Shown: positions 57,997-64,000 of the stretch, one piece after another | Layout: every line of letters starts with the position of its first letter | Numbering within the stretch: position 1 is the stretch's first letter | Notes under the pieces: model-generated | Told to the model about the DNA's origin: nothing | The model's database searches: none | The model's input: the letters and a program-made list of their open reading frames with translations, nothing else | Source: Caenorhabditis elegans | Lineage: Eukaryota > Nematoda > Chromadorea > Rhabditida > Rhabditidae | NCBI RefSeq assembly: GCF_000002985.6 | Contig: NC_003279.8 | Coordinates: 3,596,001 to 3,660,000, forward strand | Length of the DNA stretch: 64,000 bases | Direction: 5' to 3' | Translations under genes and position numbers: made by a program

Positions 57997-59265
57997 ATGT
58001 CGTCGAGCGCTTCATTCTACGCGCTCACCGGGGTTACCGGAGTCGCAGCAGTCATCGTCGCCGGTGTCGTCTTCTCTTATCTCTCGATCCTTGGAGACAT
58101 CAACCAATTTGAATCAGACTTTTCCAGTGATATGTCTGTATTCAAAACTAAGGCGAATGATGCTTGGTCTCAGATGATGGCTTCCAGAAGAATCGAATCT
58201 CCATCAGAGAAAGTTGCCTTCGAAGGACTTTTCCGTGCTAAGAGACAATACGCAACTGCTGCTGGAGGTGGAGGTGGATATGCTGCTGGAGGCGGAGGAG
58301 GCGGTGGAGGCGGCGGAGGCGGAGGAGGATGCCATTGTGCTGCTCAAGCATCCGGATGCCCAGCCGGACCACCAGGACCCCCAGGAGAGGCCGGAACTGA
58401 TGGAGAACCAGGTCAAGCTGGACAAGATGGACAACCTGGTCAAGCTGGACAAGCCGATTCTGGAAGTTCTGGACAAGCTTGCATCACTTGCCCAGCCGGG
58501 CCACCAGGACCACCAGGACCAGATGGAAATGCTGGACCAGCTGGAGCACCAGGAGTACCAGGACCTGATGGAGATGCCGGATCACCACCACCACCAGGAC
58601 CACCAGGACCACCAGGACCACCAGGAAACGACGGACAGCCAGGAGCACCAGGACAGGATGGTCAACCAGGAGCACCAGGAACCAATACAGTCAACTCACC
58701 AGGAGGACCAGGTCCAGCTGGACCACCGGGACCACCAGGACCACCAGGACAAGATGGATCCGGCGGAGCTGCTCAACCAGGACCTCCAGGACCACCAGGA
58801 CCACCAGGAAACGATGGACAACCAGGAGGTCCAGGACAACCAGGAGGACCAGGACAAGACGGAGGACCAGGAACCGATGCTGCCTATTGCCCATGCCCAC
58901 CACGTACTCCAGCAGGAGGAGGTGGAGGTGGTGACTTCCCAGCCGGAGGTGGAGGTGGAGGTTATTCTACAGGAGGTGGAGGAGGAAGAGCAGATTCTGG
59001 AGGAGCTGCTGGAGGAGCCGGAGGAGCCGGAGGGTACTCTGGAGGCGGCGGAGGCGGAGGTGGAGGCGCCGCAGCTGGCGGAGGATACAATGCCGGAGGC
59101 GGAGGCGGAGGAGCTCCACAAGCTGCTCCAGCTCCACAAGCAGCTCCAGCTCCTGCAGCCCCTGCTGGAGGTGGATACAACGCCGGAGGTGGTGGAGGAG
59201 CCGGTGGCGGCGGAGGATACGCCGGAGGTGCCGGTGCTGGAAGCTACAGACGTCGATTCCAGTAA
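57997..59265 (+). CDS. Cuticle collagen, paralogue of the divergent neighbour
   Basis: A single coding exon (422 aa). The ATG at 57997 follows the acceptor directly; an in-frame ATG at 57958 lies inside the intron and was rejected. The N-terminal domain has a signal-anchor ([20 protein letters not shown]) and [14 protein letters not shown], shared with the neighbour. RAKR (80-83) is the processing site. Gly-X-Y blocks are bounded by [20 protein letters not shown] and YCPCPPRT. Unlike its neighbour, it has a poly-Gly stretch right after the cleavage site and a long Gly-rich, Tyr-containing C-terminal region ([19 protein letters not shown]) ending SYRRRFQ. Such Gly/Tyr-rich tails may allow di-tyrosine cross-linking (inference). 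AAAATAAACG at 59305-59314 is the likely poly(A) signal. Confidence 0.93.
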   Translation: MSSSASFYALTGVTGVAAVIVAGVVFSYLSILGDINQFESDFSSDMSVFKTKANDAWSQMMASRRIESPSEKVAFEGLFRAKRQYATAAGGGGGYAAGGGGGGGGGGGGGGCHCAAQASGCPAGPPGPPGEAGTDGEPGQAGQDGQPGQAGQADSGSSGQACITCPAGPPGPPGPDGNAGPAGAPGVPGPDGDAGSPPPPGPPGPPGPPGNDGQPGAPGQDGQPGAPGTNTVNSPGGPGPAGPPGPPGPPGQDGSGGAAQPGPPGPPGPPGNDGQPGGPGQPGGPGQDGGPGTDAAYCPCPPRTPAGGGGGGDFPAGGGGGGYSTGGGGGRADSGGAAGGAGGAGGYSGGGGGGGGGAAAGGGYNAGGGGGGAPQAAPAPQAAPAPAAPAGGGYNAGGGGGAGGGGGYAGGAGAGSYRRRFQ

Positions 59266-59631
59266 TCCCATTTGTGTTATGACGAAAGTTATAAGAAAAT
59301 CATATGAAAATAAACGATTCATTAGAAAACAATTTGTATTTTTCACTTTGTACCGCAGCTAGAGTTTCACAGCTTTACAGATCTAGCCTATATTTTATAT
59401 TTTTTGGTATTCGGTATTCCGTACTTCTATGTACGGAAGACTTTTCTACGTTAGAGATACGATGTGAAGTATAAAATGGAAACCTGAAAATCTTAGTAGC
59501 ATAAGAACAGGTATTAAGAGAGTGTTTGCCACAAACCCAAAAAAACATACAACACATTAAAAACGTTTTCATTAGAAAACAGATACCGGTATCTACATAC
59601 ACATATGTATATTTAATTCTCATCTCTCTAC
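59266..59631. other. Convergent 3' flanks of the collagen and asic-1
   Basis: 366 bp, A/T-rich, with a poly(A)-type signal near 59307. An inverted pair, AAACGATTCATTAGAAAACA and AACGTTTTCATTAGAAAACAG, is partly repeated. No gene is seen. Confidence 0.5.
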
Positions 59632-62600
59632 TTATGCTTCATGTATCACAGCTGGCGCTGTTTCTGATCTACTCCGCCGACTTCGAAACATTGATGCAGC
59701 CCTTCCACGTGTTATTTGATCCTTGATATCTTTCAGATCAAACGGCAAAATTGTTGGCTGTTTGTAGTCTTTGTGCTCCTTGAGCGCAGAGTTTTGTCTT
59801 GTAACTGATGCTAGTCTCCGCTCGATGTCTGGCTCGTTTTCCCATGCGAGTTTACAAACGTTCAACTGTTCCGATGTTACTCTGTGCATTGATAATCCTT
59901 TAATCTTTTCTCTGAAATTCGTAAAAACATTATTTTATCCTAATTTAACTAGCTATCCCACCTCAAATGACTCATATCTTTTCCAGATTTTCGATGCCTA
60001 AACAACTTGAATCCAGTGACAACATCTTCCAGCTCTTTCTCATGCATTTCCTCATTTTTCTTCTTCGAATACATATAATCTCTTCGCTTTCTCGAAAATC
60101 CGATCCATCCGATCTTTGATAAAAATAGGAAGAGTTCGATAATAGTAAACACGGACATTCCCATGAACATTCCCATATTACCACCGATATCGGAGAGCAG
60201 TTCGGTGAGTGACATTCCACGCTTTTGAATGTATTCTGTGTAGGACATGTCACGGAAGAAGACGTTCACAACTTGGAAGTTTAATCTGAAATTCGAAAAA
60301 GTTGGTGAGCAAATTAGTAGAAAGACTGATATTCTGTTTCTGTGGATTCAACATTTGATTCCATGAATATTTTTCCTTTTAAAATGCTCACTTCATATGC
60401 GGAATCGTCCAAGTCTCTTGCTTTCCTTGCTTCGTCAACCACATCAGTGCACCTCTAGACAATCCTTTTCCATATGAATTAAATGAATGATACACTTGAC
60501 TTTTACACTCAACTTTACATTCTTCACAAGTTGGCATCTCAATGTTAAAGCTCTGATTCACTACTTTCTTCATCTTGGTGTCCATGCAGATGAATGTCTC
60601 GTAGGGAGTACAGTCGTTGAATCCTGAAATGAAAATTATTTAGGTGTCGGGTTTTTGTGATGCCTTAAAAATTGTGCATATGTATGCCAAACACATTAGC
60701 AATTTGTTTAATTTTTCCAATTTTCCATTAAAGCCGATTAATACAAAATTCCCTTTTTTTCTTACCATTGTGACTGTTTTTTTTTTCAAAAAATTATATA
60801 GAAATATAGAAAAACCAGCCGCTGACCGCGCCTCTGGCGCGGCCATCGACTGGGAGAGTTTTGACTCTTTGAAGTGAATTTTTCGAATTTATTTTATCAA
60901 AAAAACATTGGCGCAATTATGTCCCGAAAGATCTCATCACGATGGGTCCCATAGCGATGGTTTTCAAGAACTATATAGAATTTTTCATTCACGAAACTTT
61001 TTTTTTCTCGAAACTTTCCAGATGATTCTAGAACATTCCGGAATTTTCCAGAAAATTTCAGAAGGTTCTAAAACATTCCAGAAGGTTCTTGAACTGTCCA
61101 GAAAGATCTGAAATCAATTTTTCCCAAACTACAGTAATCCTACAGTATTCCTACAGTACCTCTACAGTAATACTACAGTACCCCGACCATATCCCACCAC
61201 TAACCTAAAACCATTATCCCTTCAAAAGACGAAAAGTCAATTTTTCCCAAACTACAGTAATCCTACAGTAACCCTACAGTACCTCTACAGTAATACTACA
61301 GTACCCTGACCATATCCCACCACTAACCTAAAACCATTATCCCTCCATAAGCCATAACTTTGCACACTACAAAGACTACATAGACTACAAACTATGGACA
61401 GACGGACAGTATTTTTTTATATATAAGTAATGATGTTTTTTACTGTCTGAAAAATTATCAGCTTTAATTAAAAAATTTTAAAGTTGCTCAAAAACTGGCT
61501 TTGAGAAACTTTTCAAAACTTTTAATCAAAACAAAATTTATTTTCAAAAAGTGCAAATATTTGTCTATATTTCTAAATTTAAAAATCTCAAAAAAAAAAC
61601 TTCGACACAACAACAAAAAATGTTGTAAATCTTGCCAATACATTCAAAATTAGAAAGTAAAGCATGGTATTTAATTTATAGCAATCTTAGTTTTTCTAGA
61701 ATAAAAGAAATAAACTAACTATTCAAATGATTGTATATAGAAGGGGAACATCCACACAAATTTTGAAAGTATTGAGCCTTGCACATCGTCGAGCACATTG
61801 CAGAAGTGTACGGAAAACTGTAGTCATATCCACGTGGCCAACTATCCGAGCAATTTCCCCACGCATTTGATGACAAAAGGATATATTTCGAACTTGATAG
61901 TGCCGAGTATACAACACTATCCGGTGAAACAGCAATTCCCTCTGATGCTAGAAATGGTATCTCTTCTGACGAATGTATATAGAACCTGAATCCATTTTCA
62001 AATGCACTAGAAAATACTGGTGTCACTCCATCAGTTTCAGAGTCGAATTGTTCTTCTAGGTGAGAATCTAGAATTATTTGCAGGCCTGCAGCGATTCCTG
62101 GTTCTGTTTGCATTTTCATCCACGATTTATCGCTTCCTTGTAAGTTTAAAGTGAAGCATTTTCCAAGGTCAGAAAATATTGGAGTAGCGTATTTACAACA
62201 ATCAAAGCGACGACCACCGAAGGAGCACATTTTGAACATATCTCCACAGGAGAAGCTGCAATTTTTCAAAATATATTTCATGGTATGTATGTACTTTTTC
62301 TATTTAAGTTAGTTATATTTAGTTGAAATGTTCTCATTCAATTTAAAAAAAATTTGCAACTTTGTATTTTAAAAATTGTATAAAAATTCTTAAGTTACCT
62401 AAATTAATCATAGATTTTAATAGAAACTGTAGAAATTTGACCCAAATATTTATATTTTCTAAACAGAAAAACATTACAATGTGTCATTCATAGTATTAAA
62501 AAAAATTACGCGGTTTAGAAATATACGATTATCTAAAAAACTAAATTGGATTTTCATGACAGTTATATTTTTAACAAACAGAGCAGTATTTTTTAATTGT

Positions 62601-64000
62601 AACCAAGAAGCTGTACCGGAATATTCTCGTTTTTCGTTGCAAAAAATATTTTATTATGTGTCACTTATTGTAATTTGAAAATTTTACGCGGTTTAGATAT
62701 GCTCGATTATTTTTAAAAAAAGTAAGCTAGGTTTTGATACCAGTTATATTTTTTAACAAAAAGAACAGTGTTTTTTGATGATTGTAACCTAAATATATCG
62801 AATCTATATCGGAGTATTTTCGTTTTTTGTGAGATAAAAAAATAATTTATTAATTTCTAAATTTTTTTAAAAATTGGCGATAAAAAGAATAAACTTTCCC
62901 CAAGAAGTAGAAAAAAAGTTGAGGAAATGCCTTACCCTGCATCCATGAAGAAATTGTCAGCAGTGAAGTTAGGATGAGATGAGACATAATGCTTAAAAAC
63001 ATTATCACCAGAATGTAATGATGCAGCATCAGCTCTTCCATATAAAGTCATTGCATCACTATTAAACATCATTAAATAGTCCAATAAATCATCGGATAGA
63101 TCTTTTGTACTGTTGAGTGCTGAAGAAATAATCATTGATCACTTTGCAGGTGAGTTTATTTGTTTCATGTGGAGAGGGTTTATTTAACCTACCTTCGACA
63201 GTAGTTCGTTTTATCGGGTTGAAACTGCATACGGTGACACGCGGAAACTGCATTCCTCCTTCACTGAGCAGAAATGATACCTGCGGGAATAAGAGATCTT
63301 TGATATTCGAGAAAATTTATTTAGAAACTGGAAAATTGGTAGATAGGTACATCTTCATGCCTAGCTAGAGTAAGCCTCCAGTTTTCTGAACTTTTGAAAT
63401 CTATTGATGTTGAAAAATAATAACCTTCATAAAAGATCAAGGAGACCCTTTTTTGCAAAAATTTTTTTGATTCCTTTTTTTTTCAAATTAAAATATAAAT
63501 TTGCGTTGAATTGGTTTTAAAAGTTCCAAACAAAATTATGAAAACCAGCTACAGTAACCCCGGTTCAAAGACTCATACCTATTTTTTTTGTCGAAGAAAA
63601 AATGTACATATTACTGCTGTTGTGGGGCAATTGTTTGTTGCAAAATACGGTTCCCGGTCTCAACACGAATAATAATTTCCAGCGAAAAGAAGTGTGCGCC
63701 TTTAAAGAGTACGGCACTTTTACACTCCCGGATTAAAAAAAATCGATACTTTATTGATTCGTCTCTTAAAATATTTTTCCGAAAGCAATACGTTTAAAAA
63801 AATGTTTAAAAAATTAGAAAATTAGATGTCGCATTTTTTTCAATTTTCAAATAAAAAATTCCATTTATTTTGTTTTAAAAGGTTTTCAAATAAATTTCTC
63901 ATTGGAAAAAAGGTAAAACTCACTTGAGATACTGTAGGTTTAGAAATGTACATACTAATAAGAGAAGTGACTTGTGTCAGCAACATAATCATTGAAGATA
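59632..64000 (-). CDS. asic-1: DEG/ENaC (ASIC-like) sodium channel subunit, 5' end beyond window
   Basis: Seven exons on the minus strand: 64000-63924 (partial), 63280-63193, 63119-62936, 62255-61720, 60623-60392, 60285-59962, 59911-59632; phases agree. From the N-side: the end of TM1 (LTQVTSLISMY), KPTVSQVSFL and the FPRVTVCSFNP motif after it. The large Cys-rich ectodomain follows (FSCGDMFKMCSFGGRRFDCC, KCFTLNLQG, YTSAMCSTMCKAQ, CGCSPSIY, PTCEECKVECKSQVYHS). Then come pre-M2 and M2 (MSLTELLSDIGGNMGMFMGM, then SVFTIIELFLFL). G-M-S at the start of this segment may be the G-x-S-type filter region. The cytoplasmic tail is Arg/Lys-rich and ends SETAPAVIHEA. These trimeric, amiloride-type channels pass Na+ and respond to protons, peptides or force. 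I recall ASIC-1 as ZK770.1. Confidence 0.9.
61114..61345. repeat. Two-copy tandem duplication of a 123-bp unit in asic-1 intron
   Basis: TCAATTTTTCCCAAACTACAG starts both copies, at 61114 and 61237. Within each copy, CTACAGTA recurs 5-6 times (CTACAGTAATCCTACAGT), and each ends ACCTAAAACCATTATCCCT. The copies differ by only a few bases (TATTCC/TAACCC, CCCCGAC/CCCTGAC), so the duplication is recent. Confidence 0.9.

Overview
The window is eukaryotic, AT-rich, with short GT-AG introns, SL-type acceptors (TTTTCAG) directly before start codons, glycine-rich cuticle collagens, innexins and a DEG/ENaC channel. This is a Caenorhabditis genome. The lpd-3/mis-12/innexin pair/cah-6/jmjc-1/ccb-1/collagen/asic-1 order fits what I know of C. 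elegans chromosome I (clones Y47G6A, T28F2 and ZK770). Gene symbols rest on recognised protein families plus that remembered order, not on a database search. All exon models were read by eye and the phases were checked by hand.

Layout. 1-4677 (-): 5' part of the giant lipid-transfer protein gene lpd-3 (BLTP1/KIAA1109). 5329-6858 (+): unknown membrane protein with a Lys-rich tail. 7343-8427 (+): RING-finger membrane protein. 8679-9694 (-): MIS-12-type kinetochore coiled-coil protein. 10466-12279 (-): a short, divergent Ku80-like protein. 12616-15703 and 15942-22107 (+): two tandem innexins with operon-like spacing, their introns full of long hairpin repeats. 22948-23636 (-): small basic protein with a CENP-C motif. 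24582-29087 (+): MANSC-like type I membrane protein. 29088-33470: repeat-rich gap with degenerate telomere-like repeats. 33471-34730 (+): carbonic-anhydrase-related protein. 35285-40475 (-): JmjC oxygenase of the NO66 family. 41501-42768 (+): COMMD4. 42852-42924 (-): tRNA-Met. 43726-45347 (+): GT11 fucosyltransferase-like protein. 45958-50881 (-): voltage-gated calcium channel beta subunit. 55296-56599 (-) and 57997-59265 (+): two head-to-head cuticle collagens. 59632-64000 (-): an ASIC-like DEG/ENaC channel, cut by the window end.

Most genes are unrelated housekeeping, neuronal or cuticle genes. Local units are the innexin pair (probable operon) and the divergent collagen pair (shared intergenic promoter region). 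About half of the window is intron or intergenic sequence dominated by hairpin MITEs, short dispersed repeats, minisatellites and G/C homopolymer tracts. The most interesting items are the Ku80-like short protein, the CENP-C-motif protein, the carbonic anhydrase homologue lacking a zinc ligand, and a hAT-type MITE with an intact 8-bp target duplication.
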